A DNA stretch of 64,000 nucleotides from Mucilaginibacter terrenus. GTDB taxonomy: Bacteria > Bacteroidota > Bacteroidia > Sphingobacteriales > Sphingobacteriaceae. Made by a program: the position numbers and the translations under genes. The notes under the pieces are model-generated. The model did no database searches, was not told the origin of the DNA, and saw only the letters and a list, made by a program, of their open reading frames with translations. Shown here piece by piece: positions 16,287-25,996 of the stretch. Positions within the stretch are counted from its first letter, which is position 1, and the number at the start of each line of letters is the position of its first letter. The stretch spans positions 682,001 through 746,000 of the forward strand of contig NZ_QWDE01000001.1 of assembly GCF_003432065.1 (NCBI RefSeq), in the 5' to 3' direction.

Positions 16287-19200
16287 TTACCAGCCCGGCG
16301 CGAAGGTTAAACCAAATACGGGTTTTTTAACATCGGTACGATTGAACGGAAATGCGTAGTATGGCTCCAGTACAAAATATCCGAAGAAGTTTACCCTTAG
16401 TGATATACCTGCACTTAATGCCGGAACACGGCTATATACCGCACTTACTGCCTGGTTGCCCGTTGTGGGATCTATCACAGGAGCGCCGTTCTGATCAACC
16501 ACAGGGGCTACCCTCAGCAGCTCAGGATTACTTTTGAACTGTACCTTATCACCTTTGTTCCAGGCCAAACCTGCATCAAAGAATATGTTCAGGTCAGAGA
16601 ATAAGAACTTGGATTTAATAACTGACAACTTTTCGGGACCGGTAAATGGCAGCCTCATTTCAAAGTTTGCTACTGCTATACGGCTGCCGGATAGTTGATC
16701 GATAGTGAAATTGTTGGTGCTAACGCGTCCTGAATTGTAAAAGGTTTGCGCTTCGTACCCTCGTATCAGAAACGGATAGCCAACAAACAGGGGATAGAGT
16801 CCTCTCGCCTCATCACCCAAACGTCCATAGCCGTACAATCTCGCAGCAAAAGTTACAGGTTGTACGCGTACGTATTTGCGGAGGTCTATAGTAGGCGCAA
16901 AAAACTTGTATGTACCCAGATTGTATTGAGCTTCTATACGGTAGCGGTAACCATTTAGCGGCGCAGCTATACCAAAGTCTGAGTTATCGCCAACCAGCGC
17001 CGTGCTTACCTGGTAGGTAGTAAACGGAACAAGATCATAGCCGGTTTCGCCTCTGAACTGTTCGCGCGAGATCTTATGTTTTTCAAAGTCTATGGCGTTA
17101 TATACAACCCCCGTAGAATCATAAGGGTAGTAGGTGCTATACCTGTCTACCCGGTAGCTATAACGAGAGGCGCCTGTACCAAGCTCTACACGTGTAGAAC
17201 GAGATATAGGGTAGGAGGTAAATAATTGGAACGCGTCTTCAAAAGTTCTTATAATATCGGTATGCTGGTCTAACACATTAACGGTTTGCCCGTTGTACTG
17301 CCTGGTGGTTTGGCTTACACCGTAAGTGCCGGATTGATAAGGTATATGAGAGGCGCCAATGCCAAAGTTCCATCTGCCTTGCTGATTAATATAAACTACT
17401 TGTCCGCCAAAATCATAAACTTCGCCGTTCACCGCCGCACCTGCATAGATTTGGTTCCGGCCAAGTATATCGCTAAAAACACCCTGTACACCACTTGACA
17501 GGCCTGTACCATACGAACCTACTGAAGCACCAATTCCATTACTTGCCAGATAATCCATTTTGAACTTAGGCTTATAAGCAATGCTGGTGATAGAATCTGT
17601 AGAGATCTTAGGATAAGCCAAGTAATTATTCAGGTTGGAATTTATCAAATCTACACCAACAGCACGTGTTGGCGGCAGCATTGCTACTTCGAAATTGGTT
17701 GCTCCGGGATCAACCACCACAGGTTTAAACTCCGACGCTTTTGCGTTATAGATGCTGTATTTTTGTGCACGGTAATAAGAATAAACCACGTCGTCATTAG
17801 CAGATACGCTTAGCGCGGGAGAATACTCGGTAATACCGCAAATGCCTGTGAACAGGTCTGTCATTTGCTCCAGCTTCCCTGATGATAAAGTGTAGCGGTA
17901 CATATTGCGGAAGCCATCGCGGTTGCTCAGGAAAAATACCTGCGTACCATCAGCAGAGTAAATAGGGTTGAGGTTATTGGCGTGGTTGAAAACGTTGATG
18001 TCTGTTACCTTACCACTTGCGAGGTCAAGTTCTGCCAAATTAAAGGTGATCTCCTGCGATAGCACTTTGTCATAAGTTGTACGATCGCTGCTGAAGATGA
18101 TCTTTCTGCCATCCCTGGAGAAGCTTGGCTGGTAATCTGAAAATTTATCATTGGTAAGTTGTCTTACTGACTTCGTATCGAAATTATACATGTACAGATC
18201 GCTTTGCCCTTCTGACAACCCCTGGAAGGCAACATTTTTGCCGTCCGGAGACCAGGTAAGGTTGCTAAACTGCTCGGCTTTGCCCATGGAGATATCATTC
18301 AGTATGCGCCCATCCGGAACAGAAACGACCAGCATACGATTGCGTCCTTTACTAAATACGCTGAATGCAAACCGTTTCCCGTCCGGTGACCATGCACCGG
18401 CCGATTCTATAAAGTTAAACTCATCAACATGTGAATTGGCCGTTTTGCTGGTGAGCCGGGTTATTATGCGCCCCGTTCGTGCATCAGACAAATAGAGATC
18501 AATACTGAATAAGCTTTTTGAAGAGAGGAAGGCAATGTACTTACCATCCGGACTTACTGCAGGTGCAACGGTAAGGTCGCCGCCAACCTTATCATCTATT
18601 ACCCTTAAACCGACAGGTTTTTGTACGGTGTCCTTAAGGTATGGTTTGTAAGTATTCTCAATAGAGTTCTTCCACAGTCGCGAGAGCGTTTTATGATCAT
18701 ATCCAAACGTTCGCCTTATGCCATATTCCAACCCGAAACGAGCGGTGTTCTTGAAAAAAGGCACAATGATGGTGTCTCCGTAAGTGGAACCAAGAAATGA
18801 CCAAAAAGCTTCACCATACCTATAAGGGAAATACTTACTGCTATTGGTTAAAGCCTCTACAGTAGGGATGTCGTGGTTGAGATAAGCGTCCCGCATCCAC
18901 ATTGCGGTATACGCATCCTTTTTACCGATAGACAGATATTCTGCCATACCTTCAATCATCCACAACGGTAAATTGCCGATGTTTTCAAAACTTGAGGAGT
19001 CATGACCAAGCAACGTATGGTATTGAAAAGCATGTACCAACTCGTGGCCAAGCACGTGTCGCGTGGTTTGGTTAGTTTCCATAAATGGCATCACCACCCT
19101 GTTCTTAAGGCCTTCGGTAACACCGCCGGTACCAACGCCTATCTCGCCATCTATAGCTGTGGTTTGCTGAAAATCGGGGTGATTGGCGTATACAATAATA

Positions 19201-19478
19201 GGGTTTGGCTTGTTAAAGGTGTCCCTGAAAACTTGTTGGTGTAACGTGTACCAAAGCTCGCTTTCCTGGGCAAAGCGCTTAAGTAAGCTGTCGTTTTTAA
19301 TGTAATAGTAAATCTCGAAGTGAGGCGTTTTGTAAACCTTAAACTTGAGGTTTTTGTAGCGGACCTTATTTTGCCCAAAATATTGTGCTTTAGCTTGCTG
19401 ATGGTTAAACAGCAAAGCCGCAACCATACAAAGTAAAATAACAGGAAGCTTAATACTGAGGGAGTAGCGTTTATTCAT
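16287..19478 (-). CDS. secreted peptidase-MA-like metallopeptidase with beta-propeller and outer-membrane barrel
   Basis: A 1063-aa fusion. Residues 1-32 are a signal peptide; HELVH (145-149) with IEGMAEY (175-181) is the zinc site of a gluzincin of peptidase MA type. Residues ~290-590 contain repeated TolB/PD40 propeller blades such as APAVSPDGKYIAF, WSPDGKRFAF and WSPDGKNVAFQG. The last ~450 residues look like a BamA/TamA-type surface-antigen barrel and end in an aromatic terminal strand (GLTFAPGW). The protein probably sits in the outer membrane with protease and propeller exposed to one side. The function is unknown; domain order is inferred by eye. Confidence 0.8.
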   Translation of the reverse strand: MNKRYSLSIKLPVILLCMVAALLFNHQQAKAQYFGQNKVRYKNLKFKVYKTPHFEIYYYIKNDSLLKRFAQESELWYTLHQQVFRDTFNKPNPIIVYANHPDFQQTTAIDGEIGVGTGGVTEGLKNRVVMPFMETNQTTRHVLGHELVHAFQYHTLLGHDSSSFENIGNLPLWMIEGMAEYLSIGKKDAYTAMWMRDAYLNHDIPTVEALTNSSKYFPYRYGEAFWSFLGSTYGDTIIVPFFKNTARFGLEYGIRRTFGYDHKTLSRLWKNSIENTYKPYLKDTVQKPVGLRVIDDKVGGDLTVAPAVSPDGKYIAFLSSKSLFSIDLYLSDARTGRIITRLTSKTANSHVDEFNFIESAGAWSPDGKRFAFSVFSKGRNRMLVVSVPDGRILNDISMGKAEQFSNLTWSPDGKNVAFQGLSEGQSDLYMYNFDTKSVRQLTNDKFSDYQPSFSRDGRKIIFSSDRTTYDKVLSQEITFNLAELDLASGKVTDINVFNHANNLNPIYSADGTQVFFLSNRDGFRNMYRYTLSSGKLEQMTDLFTGICGITEYSPALSVSANDDVVYSYYRAQKYSIYNAKASEFKPVVVDPGATNFEVAMLPPTRAVGVDLINSNLNNYLAYPKISTDSITSIAYKPKFKMDYLASNGIGASVGSYGTGLSSGVQGVFSDILGRNQIYAGAAVNGEVYDFGGQVVYINQQGRWNFGIGASHIPYQSGTYGVSQTTRQYNGQTVNVLDQHTDIIRTFEDAFQLFTSYPISRSTRVELGTGASRYSYRVDRYSTYYPYDSTGVVYNAIDFEKHKISREQFRGETGYDLVPFTTYQVSTALVGDNSDFGIAAPLNGYRYRIEAQYNLGTYKFFAPTIDLRKYVRVQPVTFAARLYGYGRLGDEARGLYPLFVGYPFLIRGYEAQTFYNSGRVSTNNFTIDQLSGSRIAVANFEMRLPFTGPEKLSVIKSKFLFSDLNIFFDAGLAWNKGDKVQFKSNPELLRVAPVVDQNGAPVIDPTTGNQAVSAVYSRVPALSAGISLRVNFFGYFVLEPYYAFPFNRTDVKKPVFGLTFAPGW

Positions 19479-19539
19479 AAGCTATTACAATACGTACTAA
19501 TATAATTAAAGGATGTTTGTATAAGTATCCTTATTCTAG

Positions 19540-21870
19540 TTATTTGTTACCTGGCGGCGGATTGTTCTCCGGGGCTTCTTCGGTCGCCGGGGCCTGTATA
19601 ACGGTCGATGTGTCCACAGGCATTTGAGTACTGTCGGTCGATGCGGTATCCGCCTCAGCGTAATGCGGCGTAGGGCACATATACTCCTTGGTGATCTTCA
19701 CCCAGGGTTTAGGAAACGGCCCATAGCTATAGCCGGTTTTTGCATCTGCGTAGACTTTTTCCATAAACTCGCCGAAGATTGGTAGTGCCGTGTGCGATCC
19801 TTCACCGGTTTCAGACGTGGTAAAATGTACGCTACGGTCATCCGCACCCACCCAAATACCTGTAACCAGGTCTTTTGTTATACCCATATACCACCCATCA
19901 ACGTAGTCGCTCGAGGTGCCGGTTTTGCCGCCTATCTGGTTATCCTTTTTCCATAAACCAGGGTACTCCCAAAGCGCCTGAGATGTGCCGCCTGGTTCTT
20001 CCATACCGCCGCGGAACATATAGAGCATTAGCCATGCCGTTTCAGGGCTCAGCACTTGTTCCTCTTTCAGGTCAAACTGTTGAATCAGTTCGCCGCGCTG
20101 ATCAGTTATTTTGGTTACCAGCAACGGGTCAACCTTTTTTCCCTTATTTAAAAAGGTGCTGTAGGCTCTTACCATCTCGTACACCGAAACATCGTTAGAT
20201 CCTAACGATACCGATGGTACGGATTTTAGCGGACTTTCGATACCCAGTTTATGCGCGTATTGCACAATCTTATCCCAGCCAACGTGCTCGGTAAGTTGCG
20301 CTGTAATGGAGTTTACCGATTTTCCCATTGCCCAACGCAGCGTCATTTCGCGGTAAGAGAAGTGAAAGTCGGCATTGTTTGGTTCCCATATATCATCTTT
20401 GCCTTCGTCTTTAAATTTGATGCTTACCGGCTTGTCGGTAAACTTGTCGCAAGGGGTAAAGCCATTATCTAACGCGGTAACGTAAGCGAAAGGTTTAAAT
20501 GTAGAACCTGCTTGGCGTTTTGCCTGATTTACGTGATCGTAACTAAAGTACTGATGATCGATACCGCCAACCCAAACCTTAATTTTACCTGTAGATGGCT
20601 CCATGGTCATCATACCGGTATTCAGTATCTTGGTGTAGTATTTAATAGAGTCTGCGCTGGAAAATGTGGTGTCCTGATCACCCTTCCAGGTGAAAACGGT
20701 CATGCGCTTTTTGGCATTAAAGTACTTGTTGATCTCTACAGTATCACCTTTGTACTTTTTAGTTAGCAGCTTATATATAGGTAAGCGTTGTTCTGCTTTC
20801 AGCAAAAAGTCTTTTATCTCAACACCTTTGCTGTCGCGCCATGGGTTTTTATTGCCCCATAGGTTATTAAAGCGGCGCTGAAGCATTTTCATCTTATCAG
20901 CCACTGCTTCTTCGGCATATTGCTGTAGTTTGCTGTCAATAGTAGTGTATATTTTCAGCCCGTCTTCGTAGAGGTCATAGTTGTTATCCTTGCACCACTT
21001 ATCCAGCCACTTTTCAACAGCCCGGCGTATGTACGAGTCGCCTTGTCCGCTGTTGTCAACATAGCTCAAATCGAGCGCCAACGGTTGTTTGCTGTAATTG
21101 TCGTAATCTGGTTTCTTCAGAAATTCATACTTAAGCATTTGCCCCAGTACAATGTTGCGGCGGTCTAAAGCACGGTCCGGATGACTAACCGGGTTGTACG
21201 TAGAAGTGGCCTTTAGCATGCCCACCAGTGTAGCGGACTGCGCTGGTGTAACCTTGTCCGGAGTGGTGTTGAAGTACTTTAAAGTAGCCGTTTTAATACC
21301 GTATGAATTATTACCAAACGGAACAGTGTTAAAGTACATAGTGAGAATCTGTTCTTTACTGTAAACATGTTCTATTTTAAAGGCGGTAAGCCATTCTTTA
21401 AACTTGAAAACTACCGTCTTAAGTATCGGTATATGCCTTATTACACCCTGTGATTTGCGTTTACGTGTGTTAAAGAGGTTTTTTGCTAACTGCTGTGTAA
21501 TGGTACTGGCACCGCGTCTGTCACCTTTTGCGGTAGAGAGCATGCCGGTCATAAAGCCATAGAAATCTACCCCATGATGCTTGTAAAAACGGGCATCTTC
21601 TGTTGCTACCAGCGCATTTATGAGGTTAGGGGAGATGCCTTTATAATCTACCGGTGAACGATTTTCCTTGTAAAAGCGGCCGATTAGTTTGCCGTCAGCA
21701 GTGTAAACCTCCGATGAGAGGGAGAGCACAGGTGTCTTTATATCGTTCATGTCCGGCGAGTAACCGAAGAGCCACAAAAAGTTTAACTCAATGGCACAGA
21801 AAAAGATGATAACAAAATATATAAAGATGATCAGATATCTGAGGAACCGGTTTCTTATACTGCTGAACAT
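19540..21870 (-). CDS. mrcA: penicillin-binding protein 1A, bifunctional
   Basis: Class A PBP that polymerises and cross-links peptidoglycan. One N-terminal membrane helix (about residues 10-36), glycosyltransferase motifs EDARFYKHHG (Glu91) and ASTITQQLAKN (121-131), then a transpeptidase with STFK (Ser456), SVN (518-520) and KTGTS (649-653). At 776 aa it is the usual size. The acidic/Pro tail is low complexity. It lies 61 bp upstream of the metallopeptidase gene on the same strand, so the two may share a transcript. Confidence 0.95.
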   Translation of the reverse strand: MFSSIRNRFLRYLIIFIYFVIIFFCAIELNFLWLFGYSPDMNDIKTPVLSLSSEVYTADGKLIGRFYKENRSPVDYKGISPNLINALVATEDARFYKHHGVDFYGFMTGMLSTAKGDRRGASTITQQLAKNLFNTRKRKSQGVIRHIPILKTVVFKFKEWLTAFKIEHVYSKEQILTMYFNTVPFGNNSYGIKTATLKYFNTTPDKVTPAQSATLVGMLKATSTYNPVSHPDRALDRRNIVLGQMLKYEFLKKPDYDNYSKQPLALDLSYVDNSGQGDSYIRRAVEKWLDKWCKDNNYDLYEDGLKIYTTIDSKLQQYAEEAVADKMKMLQRRFNNLWGNKNPWRDSKGVEIKDFLLKAEQRLPIYKLLTKKYKGDTVEINKYFNAKKRMTVFTWKGDQDTTFSSADSIKYYTKILNTGMMTMEPSTGKIKVWVGGIDHQYFSYDHVNQAKRQAGSTFKPFAYVTALDNGFTPCDKFTDKPVSIKFKDEGKDDIWEPNNADFHFSYREMTLRWAMGKSVNSITAQLTEHVGWDKIVQYAHKLGIESPLKSVPSVSLGSNDVSVYEMVRAYSTFLNKGKKVDPLLVTKITDQRGELIQQFDLKEEQVLSPETAWLMLYMFRGGMEEPGGTSQALWEYPGLWKKDNQIGGKTGTSSDYVDGWYMGITKDLVTGIWVGADDRSVHFTTSETGEGSHTALPIFGEFMEKVYADAKTGYSYGPFPKPWVKITKEYMCPTPHYAEADTASTDSTQMPVDTSTVIQAPATEEAPENNPPPGNK

Positions 21871-21903
21871 TGGGTAAATATGGAAATTTATGCCGCTAAA
21901 TCA

Positions 21904-21970
21904 TAACTGCACCGATAAAAATAAACAACGCAATTTTAACAAGTAAATTTTAAGGAGCAGGGTGCAGTTA
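21904..21970. repeat. 67-bp inverted-repeat element
   Basis: TAACTGCACC (21904-21913) and GGTGCAGTTA (21961-21970) are perfect 10-bp inverted arms around a 47-bp AT-rich centre, in the divergent gap between PBP1A and the yellow/MRJP gene. It could be an operator pair, a hairpin or a miniature inverted-repeat remnant. Confidence 0.5.
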
Positions 21971-22060
21971 AAATTATTTTTCGCCATCATTTAACGTGTA
22001 GTATAATCATCGCTAAAAAAAAGAGAAACCATTTGCAGTTAAACGTTATTAAGTATCTAA

Positions 22061-23158
22061 ATGAAACACATTGCCCCAGTTATTTTGATGATAAGCTTGT
22101 TTTCCTTACCTGCCTTGGCACAAAAAAGCGAAAAGCTGATAGAAGTGGCATCGTTCGGCCAGAACCAACCAATCGGCGTAACTGTTGCGCCATCAAGCAA
22201 CCGCCTGTTCGTGTCGTTTCCGTATCATGAGCCCTTTTTGTACGGGCTTACCGAAATAGTGGATGGGAAAAGAGTTCCTTATCCAGACACCGCATGGAAC
22301 CATCATGTACTTGACAATCCGGATGCGCACTTCGTTAACGTACAAGACCTGTATGCTGATGACCGTAACTGTTTATGGGTGCTGGATTCTGCACCGGCCG
22401 GCGGTGCCGCTGTAATAGGGAACTCAAAAGCGAAGCAAGGGCAATTTAAGCTGATGAAGATAAGCCTTGATGACAATGCTATAAAGCGCATTTATACCTT
22501 TGATGATCTGCCTAAAGATAAAAGTGCGCTTAACGACGTTTGCGTTGACAACAGCCGTGAGCTGGCTTATTTATCTGACCCCGGTCTGCACGCAATAATT
22601 GTGCTGGACCTGAATACAGGTAAGAGCCGGGTAGTGCTGCAGGACGATAAAGCAACCCTTGCAAAGCCTGGCCTGAAGCTGCACCTGGATGGTAAAGATG
22701 TGGTGGATGCTCAGGGAAACCCTTTTGTTTCTAACGTGAACGGCATTGCGCTCAGCCGCGACTATAAATACTTTTATTTTCGAGCCATCAATCAAACCAA
22801 GCTTTACAGAATAGCAACAGACCTGCTGACAAACATAAAGTTATCAGATGCAGTTCTGTCCAAAAAAGTTGAGCTAGCTGCGGAAACGGGTATTTGTCAC
22901 GGCATGATAAGCGACCAGTTAGGAAATGTTTACCTGAGCGATTCACCAAATCATGCTATCCAATATCTTTCGCCGGATAAAAAGCTGCACATGCTGGTAC
23001 AGGACGACCGTATCATTTGGCCAGACTCTTTCGGCATTGGTAATGATGGGTTTCTTTACTTCAGCGCCTCGCAGATGAACAGGTTACCTAAGTATAATAG
23101 TGGAGAGGATAAAGTCGCTTATCCGTACGCAGTATACAAGGTTAAACTGCCGCAGTAG
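22061..23158 (+). CDS. secreted yellow/major-royal-jelly family (MRJP) protein
   Basis: A 365-aa protein with a signal peptide (cut near residue 20, ALAQK). The mature chain is a beta-propeller of the yellow/MRJP family: repeated blades with NVQDLYADDRNCLWVLD near the start, LNDVCVDNSRELAYLSD in the middle, and GICHGMISDQLGNVYLSD and WPDSFGIGNDGFLYFSAS towards the end. Bacterial members are often labelled L-dopachrome tautomerase-related, but no activity can be read here. Confidence 0.82.
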   Translation: MKHIAPVILMISLFSLPALAQKSEKLIEVASFGQNQPIGVTVAPSSNRLFVSFPYHEPFLYGLTEIVDGKRVPYPDTAWNHHVLDNPDAHFVNVQDLYADDRNCLWVLDSAPAGGAAVIGNSKAKQGQFKLMKISLDDNAIKRIYTFDDLPKDKSALNDVCVDNSRELAYLSDPGLHAIIVLDLNTGKSRVVLQDDKATLAKPGLKLHLDGKDVVDAQGNPFVSNVNGIALSRDYKYFYFRAINQTKLYRIATDLLTNIKLSDAVLSKKVELAAETGICHGMISDQLGNVYLSDSPNHAIQYLSPDKKLHMLVQDDRIIWPDSFGIGNDGFLYFSASQMNRLPKYNSGEDKVAYPYAVYKVKLPQ

Positions 23159-23161
23159 GAA

Positions 23162-23710
23162 TTAAGATTTTGTACCGCTTTTAGTTAAGCGGCATACACG
23201 CTCCAGTTCTTTCAAGCGTTCGCGCTGCCCCGGCCTGGGGTTTATAAATCGCCGTACGCTCTGTACCAGTTTAAACGCATCCTCATAGGTGGCTCCGGCT
23301 TTTATAAGGTAAGCAATAGCCATGGTAGGCCCGCGGCCAAGTCCCTGCCTGCAGTGTACATAAACTTTGCCACCGGCTTTAATTTCGTTCTCTATAAAAC
23401 TTGCGCCTTTCATCAGCATGTCGAGGTCTGGCGGAGTATTATCAATCGTAGGGAGGTGCAGGTATTTAAAACCTTCGTATTGGGCTTCTGTATAGACCGA
23501 ATGGATGCGCATGTTTACTATAGCGGTTACCCCAAGTGCTTTAAGCTTTTTTAACCCAACCAAATTATACTGACTTCCAAGAAAAAGATTGGCCGTTATC
23601 TGGCTGCGTTTAACGTTAGGCAAGCCAAATATATACCGATGCATAATGTCGATCATCTTTTCCAGAAAAATCACAACAATCAGCCACGTGCTTTTAACTT
23701 TTTCCAGCAT
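23162..23710 (-). CDS. dual-specificity phosphatase-like protein
   Basis: A 182-aa cysteine phosphatase. The P-loop HCRQGLGRG gives the CX5R signature (Cys120, Arg126), and Asp90 in PTIDNTPPD is a candidate general acid. The first ~20 residues are hydrophobic and may anchor it to the membrane. Its ATG ends exactly where the lipid kinase stop codon begins (23710/23711), so the two are translated together; the substrate could be a lipid phosphate or a protein. Confidence 0.85.
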   Translation of the reverse strand: MLEKVKSTWLIVVIFLEKMIDIMHRYIFGLPNVKRSQITANLFLGSQYNLVGLKKLKALGVTAIVNMRIHSVYTEAQYEGFKYLHLPTIDNTPPDLDMLMKGASFIENEIKAGGKVYVHCRQGLGRGPTMAIAYLIKAGATYEDAFKLVQSVRRFINPRPGQRERLKELERVCRLTKSGTKS

Positions 23711-24601
23711 CTATTTGTTCTTTTCAGATGGTACCAGCACCTTCAGCGCTTTCGGCAGCAGTTTTATTTCAATCTTCTGCGCTTTTTCCTCACAATCGTC
23801 ACATATATAGGAAGTAGGTTTGTTTAACCGGATTGTTACTTCTTTCGCCCTCCAGTGTTTTACTACATCAGTATCTATGTTCAGGAAAGCTGTACCTGCC
23901 GCCTGCAATAACGAGAGCGGATCGGCACTGGTGAGCAGTACTACATCCAGCCATCCGTCAAATATACTGATGCCTTCAACCAGGCTCGCGTTGCCAAAAC
24001 CCATGTTACCGGCGTTTGTCACGGTTAATGATACTCCTTCTTCCGTTATTACTTTTCCGTCTATGGTCATGTTGTAGCTTACCTGTTCGGCGGCGGCAGC
24101 AGTTTTAGCCGCAGTTATACCATATGCTACCTGGCCTATCTTGCTTTTTAAAGCAGGATCAGCATTAATGATCATGTCGGCCATGATGCCGAGATTAATC
24201 CGTAACAGGAACGAGTCGCCGTTGGCTTCGCCCATGTCCATCTCGGCAACTTTAAATTTTCCTTTAACAATAAGATCAATAGCCTCTTTAGCATCCTGTG
24301 GTATGCCCAGTTCTTTAGACATAACGTTGGCTGTGCCACCCGGGATAATGCCCATTGGGGTAGGAGTGCCCTGCAATGCCCTGGCAACTTTGGTTATGCT
24401 GCCATCGCCCCCGTAAACAACTACTATATCTGTTTTCCCGATCAGCTTTTTGGCTGTATTATAAATATCGTCCTCATGGGTGGTTACAGTTACTTGCCAG
24501 GCAATTTTGGTGTCTTTTATGGCATTGTTGATGTAACTAAGTATGGGTTCTTCTTTACCAGACGCGGGATTGATAATAAAGTGAATGTTTTTAGGCTGCA
24601 T
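23711..24601 (-). CDS. diacylglycerol kinase family lipid kinase (YegS/BmrU type)
   Basis: A 296-aa lipid kinase. The N-terminal INPASGKE and the ATP-binding GGDGS (residues 64-68) followed by PTPMGIIPGGTANVMSKEL are the DAGK catalytic-domain signatures. It would phosphorylate diacylglycerol or a sphingoid-type base, the latter being plausible because many Bacteroidetes make sphingolipids (inference). Directly abuts the downstream phosphatase gene. Confidence 0.88.
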   Translation of the reverse strand: MQPKNIHFIINPASGKEEPILSYINNAIKDTKIAWQVTVTTHEDDIYNTAKKLIGKTDIVVVYGGDGSITKVARALQGTPTPMGIIPGGTANVMSKELGIPQDAKEAIDLIVKGKFKVAEMDMGEANGDSFLLRINLGIMADMIINADPALKSKIGQVAYGITAAKTAAAAEQVSYNMTIDGKVITEEGVSLTVTNAGNMGFGNASLVEGISIFDGWLDVVLLTSADPLSLLQAAGTAFLNIDTDVVKHWRAKEVTIRLNKPTSYICDDCEEKAQKIEIKLLPKALKVLVPSEKNK

Positions 24602-24795
24602 ATCCTCCTGATTTCAAATATCATTCCACATAAGTAACATTGGGGATAAGATAACATAAATTTAATTTCAATAAATTTTGAAAGTTCAATATTTATATAG
24701 ACATTTGTACATGCATTCACCACAATGCATTTATTTTTAAAAATTTCTTTCATTTTTTACTGAAAATTAAATTACTCACTATAGCTTCAATCGTC

Positions 24796-25194
24796 ATGAA
24801 TTATTTTATCCTTACCTACATCGTTTATTTACTGGTTAGCATTTTACTTACTATTTGGGTAGCCAGGGTGCTATTCAAGAATGGCCGTATTTTCCTGGTA
24901 GATATTTTCCATGGCAATAACGACTTGGCCGACAGCGTGAACAAACTCCTGGTAGTTGGTTTTTATCTTGTCAACATCGGCTACATGAGCCTGGCGTTAA
25001 AGGAGACCAACAATATCCTTAACACGCAAATGGTAATAGAGGTACTGAGCTATAAAGTAGGATGGATCATATTAATTCTTGGCGGTATGCACTTCCTTAA
25101 CCTTATTATCTTTTTTAAACTGAGGAACAGAGCTCAGCATACTTTAACACTGGCACAACGCATGCAAACCATCAGCCATGAAAACCTTAAATAA
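24796..25194 (+). CDS. small membrane protein, three transmembrane segments
   Basis: A 132-aa protein with three hydrophobic stretches (about residues 3-27, 48-70 and 83-107) and a basic C-terminus. I do not recognise the family. It overlaps the next gene by 17 bp and so belongs to a three-gene operon with a DCC-family redox protein and a TIGR01777 epimerase. Confidence 0.8.
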   Translation: MNYFILTYIVYLLVSILLTIWVARVLFKNGRIFLVDIFHGNNDLADSVNKLLVVGFYLVNIGYMSLALKETNNILNTQMVIEVLSYKVGWIILILGGMHFLNLIIFFKLRNRAQHTLTLAQRMQTISHENLK

Positions 25195-25990
25195 CCACAT
25201 CATTCTTTACGATGCCGAGTGCCCCATGTGCCAGGCTTACACAAAAGCGTTCACACGCAGCGGTATGCTTGATGCCAACGGCAGGGCCAGTTACCAGCAA
25301 ATGCCTGCAGAGGTTTGCCCCGTGGTTGACCGGCAGCGTGCAGTGAACGAGATAGCTTTGGTTGACACCCGCACCGGTGAAGTTAGTTATGGTGTAGAAA
25401 GTTTGTTTAAGGTTATCGGCAATAGTGTACCATTTTTAAATCCATTGTTTTCATTTGCTCCATTCATCTGGATCATGAAAAAGGTTTACGCCTTTATATC
25501 CTACAACCGCAGGGTAATTATACCTGCAACCCATGCGCAGGATGGCATACAGCCAAGCTTTAAATTGGGTTATCGTTTGTTTTATTTGTTGTTTACATGG
25601 TTACTAGTGGGCAGTATACTTACGGTATACGCCCATTACTTAACCCCTTTGGTACCCATTGGCGACCCATTGCGGGAATACTATATCTGTGGCGGGCAGA
25701 TCGTCTTTCAGGGTATAGTTATCAGCCTGTATGCGCCTGCCAAACGCTGGGACTACCTGGGTAACATGATGACTATCTCTTTTGCAGGCGCGTTATTGCT
25801 GCTACCCGTAATACTTGTGGCTAAACTGCTGGGCCTACCTGCACTAATATGTACCTTATGCTTTTTAGCAGTGGCGGGGCTCATGTTTTTAGAGCATATC
25901 CGCCGCACAAAACTAATGCAGCTAGGCTGGCTGCTCACCATCAGCTGGGTAGTATACCGTTTGGCGCTGTTGGCGATTATTTTAAACTAA
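25178..25990 (+). CDS. DCC-family (DUF393) thiol-disulfide protein with membrane domain
   Basis: A 270-aa protein beginning with the DUF393 motif YDAECPMC (Cys15, Cys18), the thioredoxin-like DxxCxxC head. About 130 residues of this domain are followed by four hydrophobic segments from residue ~138 to the end, so redox chemistry is tied to the membrane. Part of the operon 24796-26923; overlaps its upstream neighbour by 17 bp and is 6 bp from its downstream neighbour. Confidence 0.84.
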   Translation: MKTLNNHIILYDAECPMCQAYTKAFTRSGMLDANGRASYQQMPAEVCPVVDRQRAVNEIALVDTRTGEVSYGVESLFKVIGNSVPFLNPLFSFAPFIWIMKKVYAFISYNRRVIIPATHAQDGIQPSFKLGYRLFYLLFTWLLVGSILTVYAHYLTPLVPIGDPLREYYICGGQIVFQGIVISLYAPAKRWDYLGNMMTISFAGALLLLPVILVAKLLGLPALICTLCFLAVAGLMFLEHIRRTKLMQLGWLLTISWVVYRLALLAIILN

Positions 25991-25996
25991 ACAGAT

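Noticed and set aside
24711..24730. ATGCATT/AATGCAT inverted repeat upstream of the small membrane protein gene
   Set aside because: AT-rich region where such 7-bp palindromes are easily met by chance; no supporting context.
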